A DNA stretch of 64,000 nucleotides from Oceanobacillus chungangensis (GTDB lineage: Bacteria > Bacillota > Bacilli > Bacillales > Amphibacillaceae), in NCBI RefSeq assembly GCF_003369565.1, contig NZ_PIOD01000005.1, positions 248,001 to 312,000 on the forward strand. Direction: 5' to 3'. Positions within the stretch are counted from its first letter, which is position 1. Every line of letters starts with the position of its first letter. Under the pieces are notes generated by a model. It was not told the DNA's origin. It saw only the letters and a program-made list of their open reading frames with translations, and did no database searches. Position numbers and translations under genes: made by a program. Of the stretch, positions 1 to 9,121 are shown piece after piece.

Positions 1-471
1 TGGATTAAGAATCCTAAATATAAGTTATATATTAAGAGTAAGAATCCACAGGAGTTGCCTTGGTTAATGGGACGCGATGATGAGAGAATTTACTTTGAGG
101 AAGTTTTTGAAAGAATCGAAACTGCTGCATGGAAGCGGAACGTCATCTTTGATCCTCATGGAAATGATGTGGATGAATGGTTACGGAAAATTAACTTCGT
201 TTTATCAACAAGTGATATAGAAGGTTCACATGTTTCACCAATGGAGGGAATGGCAAGTGGTGCTGTTCCAATTGTATACCACTGGCCAGGAGCAGAAACA
301 GCATATCCATCCAGATTTGTTGTGGAAACCGTAGACGAAGCAGTCAATAAGATCGAAAATTATAAGTCATTGATAGACGGATATGACCTGAAGGAATACC
401 CGAAACGCTTCGACTATGACTCAAGAGTTAAATTGTTAGATGAACTGATATTTACTGAGACAACTCACTGA
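1..471 (+). CDS. Glycosyltransferase, C-terminal part (cut by window start)
   Basis: The reading frame is open from base 1 and ends at TGA 469-471, so the start lies upstream of the window. The visible 156 residues contain a segment reading STSDIEGSHVSPMEGMASG followed by VPIVYHWPGAE. This matches the nucleotide-sugar binding loop of GT-B glycosyltransferases (GT1/GT4 type), where the acidic residue and the EGMASG-like turn contact the donor. The protein probably adds a sugar during exopolysaccharide or teichoic-acid synthesis, which fits the epimerase and polysaccharide lyase that follow. A strong terminator ends its transcript before the epimerase gene. The acceptor and donor sugars cannot be told from this fragment. 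Confidence 0.75.
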   Translation, partial: WIKNPKYKLYIKSKNPQELPWLMGRDDERIYFEEVFERIETAAWKRNVIFDPHGNDVDEWLRKINFVLSTSDIEGSHVSPMEGMASGAVPIVYHWPGAETAYPSRFVVETVDEAVNKIENYKSLIDGYDLKEYPKRFDYDSRVKLLDELIFTETTH

Positions 472-513
472 TAAATTATTATTCTTCAAGCAATGCGAGG
501 TAGAGATTGGTGG

Positions 514-670
514 ATATAAACTGCGACATAACTTAAGAAGCTCAATGCTCATGCACCGAACCCTTCGGAAATTATACTTCGCGCACCTTAGGGGGGCTGG
601 TGAGCGTTGCTCGCGAAGAGCAACTGTCCGGCAGCGGAAATCAACGTTGCGGCTAGTTCACTGTTTATAT
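514..670. repeat. Candidate palindromic-ended repeat element, short copy
   Basis: This gene-free stretch begins with ATATAAACTGCGAC and ends with CTGTTTATAT, so its ends are inverted with one mismatch over ten bases. The interior holds G-rich blocks able to form hairpins (GCGAAGAGC region, 610-640). The same end sequences bound a longer element at 11665-12040. I see no open reading frame inside. It resembles the small intergenic repeats found in Bacillaceae, but I infer this from only two copies in this window. Confidence 0.4.
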
Positions 671-760
671 CGATAGCTACAAACCATTCAAAATGAGTTA
701 ATAATAAATCTACTGTTGACTTCAATAAAGTTTTATCGTCAATGGTTTAACAAATATATA

Positions 761-795
761 AAAACTAAGATTGCTGCTTAAGGTCTTAGTTTTTT
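761..795 (+). terminator. Rho-independent terminator after the glycosyltransferase
   Basis: AAAACTAAGA (761-770) pairs perfectly with TCTTAGTTTT (784-793) and the T run continues to 795. It lies just upstream of the ribosome binding site of the epimerase gene, so the latter either needs its own promoter or is expressed by read-through. Confidence 0.8.
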
Positions 796-820
796 AATTA
801 AAGTAATTGGAGGATTTCTT

Positions 821-1747
821 ATGGTAGATGTTTTAGTTACAGGCGGATGCGGATTCATTGGTTCGAAAATAGTGGAAAAACTAATAAATAAGAATTATAA
901 TGTGCATGTAATTGATAATTTGTCTACTGGAAATAAAGATAATATCGATTTAGATAAGGTAACATTACATGTTCAGGATATCAATGATCCTGAAATAGAA
1001 GAAGTATTTAAGAACAATACATTTCAATATGTTATTCATCAGGCTGCACAAACAAGTGTACCAGTCTCAATTGAAGATATCACATCAGATACGAAGATAA
1101 ATATTCTCGGATCTGTTCATTTAATTGATTTAGCAAATAAATACGGAGTTAACAAGATAATTTTCGCATCATCAGCGGCCATTTATGGTGATCCTAAGCA
1201 GCTTCCAATTACGGAAACTACTGCTGCTGATCCAACATCACCATATGGTTTATCTAAATATACCATTGAGAAGTATTTACAATTAGCACATAGCTTGTAC
1301 GGACTAAATTATACAATTCTTCGTTACGCGAATGTATACGGGCCAAAACAAACGTCACTTGGTGAAGGTGGGGTTGTTTCTATCTTTGATCAATACTTTA
1401 GCAGCAATAAAACGCCAATTATCTATGGAGATGGCTTGCAAACGCGTGACTTTATTTACGTTGATGATGTTGCAGAGGCAAACATTGCAGCAATCGATTC
1501 TGAAAATGGAATTTATAATGTATCTTGCAATGAACAAACGACAATTGAACAACTCTTCCAATACTTTAAAGGTATCTATGGTGTGGATGTAGAACCTATA
1601 TATGAGTCAAGCAGAGAAGGGGACATTAGACATAGTATCCTCTCAAACGAATTAACTTTAAAAGAACTTGACTGGATGCCGAAGATGTCATTAGCAGAAG
1701 GATTAAAACAGACTGTAACGCACGTTATGGGTGAAGAAGAAAAGTAA
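821..1747 (+). CDS. NAD-dependent nucleotide-sugar epimerase/dehydratase (UDP-glucose/UDP-GlcNAc 4-epimerase-like)
   Basis: This 308-residue protein is an extended short-chain dehydrogenase/reductase. The N terminus has the Rossmann glycine motif TGGCGFIGS, and the active-site pair lies in SPYGLSKY (Tyr142, Lys146), with a Ser-Ser pair upstream (FASSAAIYG). Length and motifs fit the GalE/Gne group, which interconvert UDP-hexoses at C4 through a keto intermediate in the cytoplasm. The start ATG follows GGAGGA at good spacing. Its place between a glycosyltransferase and a secreted polysaccharide lyase suggests that it supplies an activated sugar for an exported polymer. The sequence alone does not separate 4-epimerase from dehydratase activity or fix the substrate. 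Confidence 0.8.
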   Translation: MVDVLVTGGCGFIGSKIVEKLINKNYNVHVIDNLSTGNKDNIDLDKVTLHVQDINDPEIEEVFKNNTFQYVIHQAAQTSVPVSIEDITSDTKINILGSVHLIDLANKYGVNKIIFASSAAIYGDPKQLPITETTAADPTSPYGLSKYTIEKYLQLAHSLYGLNYTILRYANVYGPKQTSLGEGGVVSIFDQYFSSNKTPIIYGDGLQTRDFIYVDDVAEANIAAIDSENGIYNVSCNEQTTIEQLFQYFKGIYGVDVEPIYESSREGDIRHSILSNELTLKELDWMPKMSLAEGLKQTVTHVMGEEEK

Positions 1748-1770
1748 TTAACTGTAAAGCGGTGGGTCAC

Positions 1771-4548
1771 TTGAAAAAGATAGGTTATATTGTTGTAGCT
1801 TCGTTTATGTTGTTATTAGGATTTTTTCAATCTTATATATTCGCATGTGATGGGGGATATAAGCTGACTTCACCTATAGATGAAGTTAAAGCAGCAGAAA
1901 ATTCCCCTAAAGGTGAAGATGTATCGGAATCAACCAAAATAAAAGTTGCAGATAGGGTTGAAACAGTGCAGAAATCTAATATTAGTAGTAGTACTTCGGC
2001 AGGTTATTTTCAAGTATTAACAAGTAATTTACCTATCTATGATAATCGTTCTGGTGAATTAGAGCGGGTAGGAACACTTACAAAAGGACAAGTATATCCA
2101 ATTGCAGGTGATTACGGCAACTGGCATAAGATTCAGTTTGATGATTATCATGGGTATGTGTATAAAGAAAGCACAGCTCCAGCAACGGACGAATATCTTA
2201 AGAATCTAGGTAATGGCTGTAAGCTAACGTCTGATTCTTTTAAGGCAGCTAAAAATCTGGAAGTCTATGATAATAGCTCTGGTCAATTAAAAGCGTTTGG
2301 AACAATCGATAAGGGTCAAACATATTCCATTGTTAGTGATTATGGAAAATGGTGGCGAATTCTGTTTGCAGGCAGAATAGGCTATGTAAGTAAAAGTAGT
2401 GCATTCATCGATAATTTTACTGATGACGACAATGCCTTTATGGTGACTAAGAATACTTCATTATCAATTTTAAAAGATGGAAAACAGATTAGAGTCGCAA
2501 CATTAATGGCAGAAAACACCTTCGAAAGAATCGAAGACTATGGGAACTGGCATAAAGTGAAATATGGGGATGAGGTTGGCTATATTTGGAAGGCGGCAAC
2601 CAAACCAGTAACATCTGATTATGAGAATAATGAAATAAAAGGAACCTTGCTCACGCTAATCGATTCTCCGGCCTTTGTTTCTACTAAAGATACAAGTCCA
2701 GCTGTCATGATCGAAGGAGCACAACGAGTTTCGTTTATTAAAGAAGTTGATGCAAACTGGTATGAAATTGAAATTGCGGGTAGAAACCTTTTCATTGAAG
2801 CAGAAAATGTGATGGACTTAAATAATGTTACATTTGAAACAGAGAATCATCCACATATGAAGACCATTCGAGAGTACTTAATTGATGCACCATTTACTAA
2901 TGATAATCAGGATACAAAAGAGAATGAAACAATTGAAGCAGCAAACTATTTACTCCAAGATAAAATAAGGTTTAATGACTATAATGGTGGTATCCCGATT
3001 GATTATTCCAGCGGCATTGATTGGACAAAAGGGCCTGGTATTGCGGATGAACATCAGCGATCTTTTTTAAGACAATTACATGGGCTATTCTTTATTAATG
3101 ACCTTTCTGAGGCATATAGTATTACAGAGGATAAGGAATATATCGAAAAAGGGTATGGATATATTCATGACTGGATGATAAATAATCCGTATCACAAACC
3201 GAAACATAATATGGCATGGCATGATGAAGGCACAGCTAGACGTTTATCTACTTTGGTGAATTTCTTTGATGTTGGAAAGTCGATATTAACGGAAAAGCAA
3301 AAACTCGAGCTATTTGAAATAATGGTTTTCCATGCAAATTTATTAGCAGATGACGATTTTTATTCAGAGAATACAAATCATGGAATGTTCCAAGATGAGG
3401 GCTTAATTGTATTCAGTAAATATTTTTATGATAAGAAAATATTAAATAATTATTATGATCTTGCAGTAAATCGACTGGATGCTTATTTCGGAAGTCTTAT
3501 TTCAGAAGATGGCGTACATCTTGAACATTCACCATCATACCATCAAACCATTGGAGGATCACTGCGGGCGTATGGAGATATACTGAATGCTTTTGATGAT
3601 ATTGAAATGGCCAATAAATTTTATTCGAAGTATAACAATATGGCTAAATATGCTACCCATGTTATTAAACCGGATGGAATCTGGCCGTTAATTGCTGATA
3701 CATATGCAAAAGATCGACCACGATCAACGATGTGGCAAGACGATGCATATTATCAATATTCGGTAACAAAAGGTGAATCTGGCGAGATGCCTACTGAAAC
3801 GAATGCTGTTTTCCCTGATGCAGGGTATGCTATATTTAGAGAGCAATGGGAAAATCCGAACAAAGGCGCATATGTCTTCTTTACTGCTGCATACCATACG
3901 AATTATCATAAGCATTCAGATGATTTAAGCTTATGGATCTATCATGATGGTGAGGATATTATTACGGAAGCAGGACCATACAGTTATACATTATCGGATC
4001 CAGTTACACAATATGCGTACTCTTCATTTGGACATAATACATTAATTGTAGACAATGAAGGTTTACCAAGAGTTGATGGGAAATACGATAGTACGTATTT
4101 GCAGGATTATAATTTGAATGATGAAAATCATCCAAGTGCAACGGGTGTCAATAAACGCTATGAAGGTGTAACACATACGAGAAATGTAGCATACGATAAG
4201 GTACATCAGGCTATTCAAGTAAATGATACAATGATTTCAGACGAGAATCATAATTACAAATTGTTATGGCATTTAGCTCCAGGGATTGTACCGGAAATTA
4301 ATAATATTAACAATGAAGTTACATTAAAGAAAGATAATGTAACATTAATGAAAATAAATCTTGATAGTGATAATCCATTAAAGCTTTCAAGCGTTTATGG
4401 TGATCAAGATGAATTATTCAAAAGCTGGACTTTTGAATATGATTATAAAAATACTGAAACAATAAAGAAAGATGTCCATACGATTATAGTGGAAGTAGAT
4501 AGTTCAGATAGCAATATTCAAACAACGTTCAAATTTAATAGCAAGTAG
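1771..4548 (+). CDS. Secreted SH3-repeat heparinase II/III-like polysaccharide lyase
   Basis: I take TTG 1771 as start (925 residues) because GGTGG lies about eight bases ahead; a GTG nine bases earlier is possible but lacks a good site. A hydrophobic signal sequence (KKIGYIVVASFMLLLGFF) is followed by about three or four bacterial SH3-like repeats (roughly residues 60-350), each with a pattern like YGNWHKI and GYV. The C-terminal two thirds looks like heparinase II/III: an alpha-toroid with HLEHSPSYHQ, then a beta domain with NYHKHSDDLSLWIYHDGED. Such enzymes cleave uronate-containing polymers by beta-elimination. The SH3 repeats probably bind cell wall or polymer. The gene starts 14 bases after the epimerase stop and likely shares its transcript, as is usual for exopolysaccharide processing lyases. 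Confidence 0.75.
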   Translation: MKKIGYIVVASFMLLLGFFQSYIFACDGGYKLTSPIDEVKAAENSPKGEDVSESTKIKVADRVETVQKSNISSSTSAGYFQVLTSNLPIYDNRSGELERVGTLTKGQVYPIAGDYGNWHKIQFDDYHGYVYKESTAPATDEYLKNLGNGCKLTSDSFKAAKNLEVYDNSSGQLKAFGTIDKGQTYSIVSDYGKWWRILFAGRIGYVSKSSAFIDNFTDDDNAFMVTKNTSLSILKDGKQIRVATLMAENTFERIEDYGNWHKVKYGDEVGYIWKAATKPVTSDYENNEIKGTLLTLIDSPAFVSTKDTSPAVMIEGAQRVSFIKEVDANWYEIEIAGRNLFIEAENVMDLNNVTFETENHPHMKTIREYLIDAPFTNDNQDTKENETIEAANYLLQDKIRFNDYNGGIPIDYSSGIDWTKGPGIADEHQRSFLRQLHGLFFINDLSEAYSITEDKEYIEKGYGYIHDWMINNPYHKPKHNMAWHDEGTARRLSTLVNFFDVGKSILTEKQKLELFEIMVFHANLLADDDFYSENTNHGMFQDEGLIVFSKYFYDKKILNNYYDLAVNRLDAYFGSLISEDGVHLEHSPSYHQTIGGSLRAYGDILNAFDDIEMANKFYSKYNNMAKYATHVIKPDGIWPLIADTYAKDRPRSTMWQDDAYYQYSVTKGESGEMPTETNAVFPDAGYAIFREQWENPNKGAYVFFTAAYHTNYHKHSDDLSLWIYHDGEDIITEAGPYSYTLSDPVTQYAYSSFGHNTLIVDNEGLPRVDGKYDSTYLQDYNLNDENHPSATGVNKRYEGVTHTRNVAYDKVHQAIQVNDTMISDENHNYKLLWHLAPGIVPEINNINNEVTLKKDNVTLMKINLDSDNPLKLSSVYGDQDELFKSWTFEYDYKNTETIKKDVHTIIVEVDSSDSNIQTTFKFNSK

Positions 4549-4554
4549 TAGACA

Positions 4555-4579
4555 AGCGGTGATTTATTCACTGCTTTTT
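4555..4579 (+). terminator. Rho-independent terminator after the lyase gene
   Basis: AGCGGTGA (4555-4562) pairs with TCACTGCT (4568-4575, one G-U) and is followed by TTTT. The rest of the gap up to 4776 is AT-rich and holds a TATAAT-type -10 at 4736-4741, likely the tagO promoter. Confidence 0.65.
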
Positions 4580-4776
4580 GCTATTCATAATATACACAAA
4601 TAAATAACCGATGAGGGAATAGAAGTTAAAATGATCTATTATTTAGATTGCAATGTCCTTTAATTTATTAAATGATAACAGGTGTCAATCTATATCTAAC
4701 CTATAGATTAAGATGTAAAATCTATTTATCTATGATATAATCTCTTAGAATCATTAACCAATAAGTAGGTGTTATT

Positions 4777-5856
4777 ATGTCAATTACTGCTGAATTAATT
4801 ATTGCATTCTTCATATCAGCCTTAACCGCATTACTCGTAACACCATTAATAAAAAGATTAGCCTTTAAAATAAATGCAACAGACAAACCAGATAATAATA
4901 GGAAAACGCATGATGGTGTGAAAGCAAGTTTAGGTGGGTTAGCAATCTTTATTGGTGCTATACCTGGTTTTTTATTTTTGCAACCGGAACATCCACAAAT
5001 GACGGCAATTATTGTCGGTGCATGCATGATGATCATTACTGGTTTATTGGATGATATATTTGATTTGAAACCACTTTATAAGTTAGTAGGACAAATCGCT
5101 GCGGCACTTGTTGTTGTCTCTTCTGGTTTGATTATTGAAAAGTTAACGATGCCTTTCTTTGGGACAGTTTATTTAGAGGGATTAGGTTACCTCATTACAG
5201 TACTTTGGATTGTTGGTGCATCGAATGCAATTAATTTCATCGATGGATTAGATGGTCTCGCCGCGGGAGTGTCTGCGATTGGTTTAACTAGTATTCTAGT
5301 AATGGCAGTTATGGACTATCGTATTGTAGTAGCTTACCTTTGTATCATATTAATAGGGAGCTGTGTCGGTTTTCTATATCATAATTTTTATCCTGCGAAG
5401 ATATTTATGGGGGATACAGGGGCATTATTCCTCGGCTATTCAATTGCAGTAATCTCAATGCTTGGGCTATTTAAAAACGTCGCCTTGTTTAGTTTCATCA
5501 TCCCGATCATTGTAATTGCAGTACCAATCTTTGATACTGTACTTGCAATCATTAGAAGAACAATCAGCAGACAGAGCCTTGCAACAGCGGATAAAAAGCA
5601 TATACATTATCAACTAGTAAAAATGGGATTTAGTCACAGAGCGTCAGTTTTGATCATCTATGCATTTAGTTTCTTTTTTGGTGTTCTGGCAATTACTTTT
5701 AATAGTGGCACATTGCTAACATCGCTTATCATTTTAGGAATTATTGTCATCGGCCTTCAAGTTATGGCGGAGATGTCAGGAGTCATGTTAAAAGGAAAAC
5801 AACCATTATTAAATGGAATGCGTAGAATGGTCGGCGTACGTGAAAGACAAAAATAA
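4777..5856 (+). CDS. tagO: Undecaprenyl-phosphate N-acetylglucosaminyl-1-phosphate transferase (TagO/WecA family)
   Basis: This 359-residue polytopic membrane protein has about ten hydrophobic segments and the MraY/WecA family signatures: a DD pair in GLLDDIFDLKP, NFIDGLDGLAAG, and KIFMGDTGALFLGY, with a late cytoplasmic loop containing KKHIHY. The family transfers GlcNAc-1-phosphate from UDP-GlcNAc to undecaprenyl phosphate at the inner face of the membrane, the first step of wall teichoic acid or related polymer synthesis. It is monocistronic, with a terminator on either side. The later genes lytR-like, tagD and tagA-like, 15 kb downstream, belong to the same pathway. The family assignment is firm; whether the product is teichoic acid or another secondary polymer is inferred. 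Confidence 0.9.
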   Translation: MSITAELIIAFFISALTALLVTPLIKRLAFKINATDKPDNNRKTHDGVKASLGGLAIFIGAIPGFLFLQPEHPQMTAIIVGACMMIITGLLDDIFDLKPLYKLVGQIAAALVVVSSGLIIEKLTMPFFGTVYLEGLGYLITVLWIVGASNAINFIDGLDGLAAGVSAIGLTSILVMAVMDYRIVVAYLCIILIGSCVGFLYHNFYPAKIFMGDTGALFLGYSIAVISMLGLFKNVALFSFIIPIIVIAVPIFDTVLAIIRRTISRQSLATADKKHIHYQLVKMGFSHRASVLIIYAFSFFFGVLAITFNSGTLLTSLIILGIIVIGLQVMAEMSGVMLKGKQPLLNGMRRMVGVRERQK

Positions 5857-5871
5857 GATCCTAATAAACGG

Positions 5872-5912
5872 AGCTCCATCCACTAACCATTAGTGGATGG
5901 AGCTTGTTTATT
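5872..5912 (+). terminator. Strong hairpin terminator after tagO
   Basis: AGCTCCATCCACTA (5872-5885) pairs perfectly with TAGTGGATGGAGCT (5891-5904) over a 5-base loop; a broken T-rich tail (TGTTTATTTG) follows. Confidence 0.75.
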
Positions 5913-5916
5913 TGAT

Positions 5917-6598
5917 AAATTTGGAAATGTTACTAAGTCTCTTTAATTTTCGTATAATCTCTTTTCCTCCGTTACAATGAATGATGATAATTAGTGGGTT
6001 TACATAGATGGGGTAAGCACAAACCCAGCGGAGAATTAAAGAAATACTTCTATTTCTCAAAAATATAATGAATTAGGTAATCTTTTTTCAAAGTGTTAAG
6101 GAGTGTATTTTTGGAGTCGTCGAAAGTTTTCCCCTGCCTTGTTATTGGAAAAAAATGGATAGGACTAAAAACACAGACTCCAAATAATTGGTACAAAAGT
6201 AACGGATAATTCTGGTATGAAAATACTATTTTTTGAATATTTCATTGACTAGGAAAATTGCCTCCAATATAATGGGAACTAACTGACATATTTCCACCTA
6301 TTAATAGCTTTAATGACAATAGAATTCTCTGAAGATACAACAATAGCAATTTAACATAGCAGAGGAATTACAAAGGCTGAAAAAAATAGGTTTAAAGGAA
6401 ATTAAATAGGGTATATAGCTAGTTAGCTAGGTACATAGATACATACATAAAACTACATTTGGATACATAGCAACAAGACAGTTATCTTTGCTACCGTGAA
6501 AATGCGTATACTCGCGGGGGGTGAATTGGTTCGTTCAAAGAATAGGCTAAGGGAATAGTTGCAATTAATATTAGGACTTTCATGCTAGCAAAATTTTG
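5917..6598 (+). other. Long gene-free leader region ahead of the first S8 protease
   Basis: About 680 bases hold no convincing gene. A TATAAT-like box is near 5952. GGGTTT (5997-6002) and AAACCC (6021-6026) can form one hairpin. TTTGGAGTC (6110-6118) and GACTCCAAA (6176-6184) form a perfect 9-bp stem closing a 57-base interior. At 6417-6450 there is a TAGCTAGTTAGCTA stretch followed by repeats of ACATA. It may be a long 5' untranslated leader with regulatory structure; I do not recognise a known riboswitch class. Confidence 0.35.
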
Positions 6599-6610
6599 AG
6601 GAGGAATCTC

Positions 6611-8995
6611 ATGGGGAAGAATTCTAGGGTGCGTACAAAAGGGTTTAGTATTATTGCTGTATTGTTAATGTTATTTACGTTAATTGCTCCAGCAGCAATT
6701 AGTGCAGAAGCAAATACAACGACAATAAATAAATTATCAAGTAGTTTAGTAGAACAGTTCAAAAATGAAGAAAAAGTTACTTTTATTGTAGACTTTAAAG
6801 ATAAAGCAAATACTGCTAAAGTTGCAGGTAAGGCTAAAGAAGAAGCAAGTAAAGCAAACTTGTCAGCAGAAAAAGCAGAACTTTCACAACGTGAATCTGT
6901 TATTAATGAATTAAAAGTAACTGCAAACCAATCACAAGCAAACGTGAAAGCATTACTTAACAATAATCGTGATGTTGAGCAAGTTAAATCTTTCCATATC
7001 ACGAATTCAATTGTTGTAACAGCTACACAAGAAGTCGCTGAAGAAATTGCAGCATATGATGAGGTTTCAAGTATTATTCCCAACTTAGAAATTAAAGTGG
7101 ATGAACCAGTAAGTGAATCAACAAATAAACTTCAAAATGCAGAAGAAGATTTCTATAATATTTACCGTGTAAATGCTCCAGAAGTTTGGGAGCAAGGAAT
7201 TAATGGAGAAGGGCTAGTTGTTGCTAGTATTGACTCTGGTGCACAATGGGATCACCCTTCATTAATTAATAACTACCGTGGCTATAATGCGGAAACTGGA
7301 AAAGTTGATCACTCAGCTAGTTTCTTTGATGCTGTAAATGGTGAAACGGCAGCATATGATGATCATGGACATGGAACACATGTTACTGGAACAATGGTTG
7401 GAACTGGAGATGGATTAGAAATTGGAGTGGCTCCAGGAGCAAAATTCATTGCTGCGAAAGCACTTGACTCTACTAATGCAGGATATTTAGAGGATATGCT
7501 TGCTGCAGCTGAGTGGATGCTTGCACCAGGTGGAGATGCAGCAAATGCACCAGATGTCGTAAATAATTCATGGGGTATTTCAGGCGCCACACCAGAACAA
7601 GTTGATGAATATTTCCGTGATGTAATTGGGGTATGGGAAAATGCTGGGATATTCTCAGTATTTGCAGCAGGAAATGATGGTCAAACGGATGAAGGAACAG
7701 TAGGTATACCAGCGCTTTACCCAGAAGCATTTGCTGTTGGGGCAACAGATAGAAATAATGCACTTGCAGAATTCTCATCTAATGGACCTTCGCCATACGG
7801 AGGAATAAAACCAGATGTTTCTGCTCCTGGTGTAGATATTGTATCAGCATACCCAGGTGACAGATATGCTTATATGAGCGGAACATCAATGGCAGCACCT
7901 GCAGTATCTGGAGTAGCAGCACTTCTGCTTCAAGCTAATCCAGATGCGACAGCAGAAGAATTAAAGAATGTATTGAAAGAAACAGCAACACAATTAACAA
8001 ATGACACATACACAGAAGTTCCAAATAATGGATTTGGTCATGGTTTAGTAGACGCACTTGCTGCAGTAAATGCAATTGCTGAACAACCGGAAGAACCAGC
8101 AAAAGAAATTGAACGACTATTTGGTCATAGCCGTTATGACACTGCAATTGAAGTTAGTCAAAAAGGCTGGGAAGACGATTCAGTAGATAAAGTTATCGTT
8201 GCACGTGGTGATAATTTCTCTGATGCATTAGCTGGAGTTCCATTAGCGTATGCTTGGGATACACCGATTTTATTAACTCGCAGTGATCGCATGCTAGATT
8301 CAACATTAGCTGAAATTGAGCGCTTAGGTGCTGAAGAAGTATACGTCCTTGGTGGTCCAATTGCAGTTAGTGATAAAGCAGAAAAAACTCTTGAAGATGC
8401 AGGTTATACTGTGAGTCGTATTCAAGGACATTCAAGAATTGATACAGCAGTAGAAATTGCAAACGAGCTTACAGGTGGTACATCTGAAGAAGTTGTTATT
8501 GCAAACGGCTATAATTTCCCAGATGCATTAACAATCGGTTCATTTGCAGCACAAGCTGGAGTTCCAATTCTTTTAACAAAGGATTCTAGTATTCCAGAAG
8601 CAACTGCTAATGCTCTAACAGATCTTGGAGTTACTGATTCATTAGTTGTTGGTGGACCATTAGTTGTATCTGAGGAAGTAGAAGCACAACTTCCAAATGC
8701 AGAGCGTTTAGATGGTCGTGACCGTTATGGCACTAACATTGCTATTTTAGAAAATCTTGGGGAAGACGTTGATTCTCTATATGTAGCAACTGGTACTGAT
8801 TATGCAGATGCATTAACTGGTGCAGTACTTGCAGCTAAAGAAGGAAAAGGATTAGTATTAGTACGAAATATCGTACCAGAAAACATTAATACGTATCTAT
8901 CAGGAAAAGAACTTGAAGATTTAACAATCTTCGGTGGACCAGTAGCAATTAGCGATGCAGTTAAAGAAGCGCTAGAAGCTATTCTGAATCAATAG
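6611..8995 (+). CDS. CWB2-anchored S8 (subtilisin-family) serine protease, bacillopeptidase F-like
   Basis: The start is ATG 6611 behind GAGGAGG; an in-frame TTG at 6596 overlaps that site and is unlikely. The 794-residue product has a signal peptide (FSIIAVLLMLFTLIAPAAISAEA), an I9-type inhibitor propeptide rich in Lys/Ala/Glu (to about residue 170), and an S8 domain with the triad Asp208 (SIDSGA), His254 (HGHGTHVTG) and Ser426 (SGTSMAAP), plus the oxyanion Asn in AAGNDG. The S8 core resembles bacillopeptidase F. From about residue 500 come three CWB2 repeats (each begins like GHSRYDTAIE and contains NFSDALAG and VLGGP), which bind anionic wall polymers. It should be an exoprotease held on the cell wall. 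A terminator follows, so it is probably monocistronic, and a paralogue lies next to it. Confidence 0.9.
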   Translation: MGKNSRVRTKGFSIIAVLLMLFTLIAPAAISAEANTTTINKLSSSLVEQFKNEEKVTFIVDFKDKANTAKVAGKAKEEASKANLSAEKAELSQRESVINELKVTANQSQANVKALLNNNRDVEQVKSFHITNSIVVTATQEVAEEIAAYDEVSSIIPNLEIKVDEPVSESTNKLQNAEEDFYNIYRVNAPEVWEQGINGEGLVVASIDSGAQWDHPSLINNYRGYNAETGKVDHSASFFDAVNGETAAYDDHGHGTHVTGTMVGTGDGLEIGVAPGAKFIAAKALDSTNAGYLEDMLAAAEWMLAPGGDAANAPDVVNNSWGISGATPEQVDEYFRDVIGVWENAGIFSVFAAGNDGQTDEGTVGIPALYPEAFAVGATDRNNALAEFSSNGPSPYGGIKPDVSAPGVDIVSAYPGDRYAYMSGTSMAAPAVSGVAALLLQANPDATAEELKNVLKETATQLTNDTYTEVPNNGFGHGLVDALAAVNAIAEQPEEPAKEIERLFGHSRYDTAIEVSQKGWEDDSVDKVIVARGDNFSDALAGVPLAYAWDTPILLTRSDRMLDSTLAEIERLGAEEVYVLGGPIAVSDKAEKTLEDAGYTVSRIQGHSRIDTAVEIANELTGGTSEEVVIANGYNFPDALTIGSFAAQAGVPILLTKDSSIPEATANALTDLGVTDSLVVGGPLVVSEEVEAQLPNAERLDGRDRYGTNIAILENLGEDVDSLYVATGTDYADALTGAVLAAKEGKGLVLVRNIVPENINTYLSGKELEDLTIFGGPVAISDAVKEALEAILNQ

Positions 8996-9008
8996 TATAT
9001 TTAGAGGA

Positions 9009-9046
9009 TAGAACCCATTTCCTTAAGGAAGTGGGTTCTATTTTTA
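9009..9046 (+). terminator. Terminator after the first S8 protease
   Basis: A 16-base arm at 9009-9024 (TAGAACCCATTTCCTT) pairs with 9025-9040, with one G-U, and is followed by TTTTTATT. Confidence 0.85.
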
Positions 9047-9121
9047 TTCTAATATTATAGGAAAGTTATGCTTACAGGCTTGAAAGTATGCTATCATAAA
9101 TCATAGATAGGAGGGGATACA

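Noticed and set aside
1332-1592. Plus-strand 86-codon frame inside the epimerase gene
   Set aside because: It is an out-of-frame shadow of a well-supported gene.
5990-6040. Possible cyclic dinucleotide riboswitch before the first protease gene
   Set aside because: A hairpin is present, but the conserved cores I know for c-di-GMP and c-di-AMP riboswitches are not found.
6580-7083. Minus-strand reading frame of 167 codons at the start of the first protease gene
   Set aside because: It is the antisense of the propeptide coding region, has no ribosome site and no family features.
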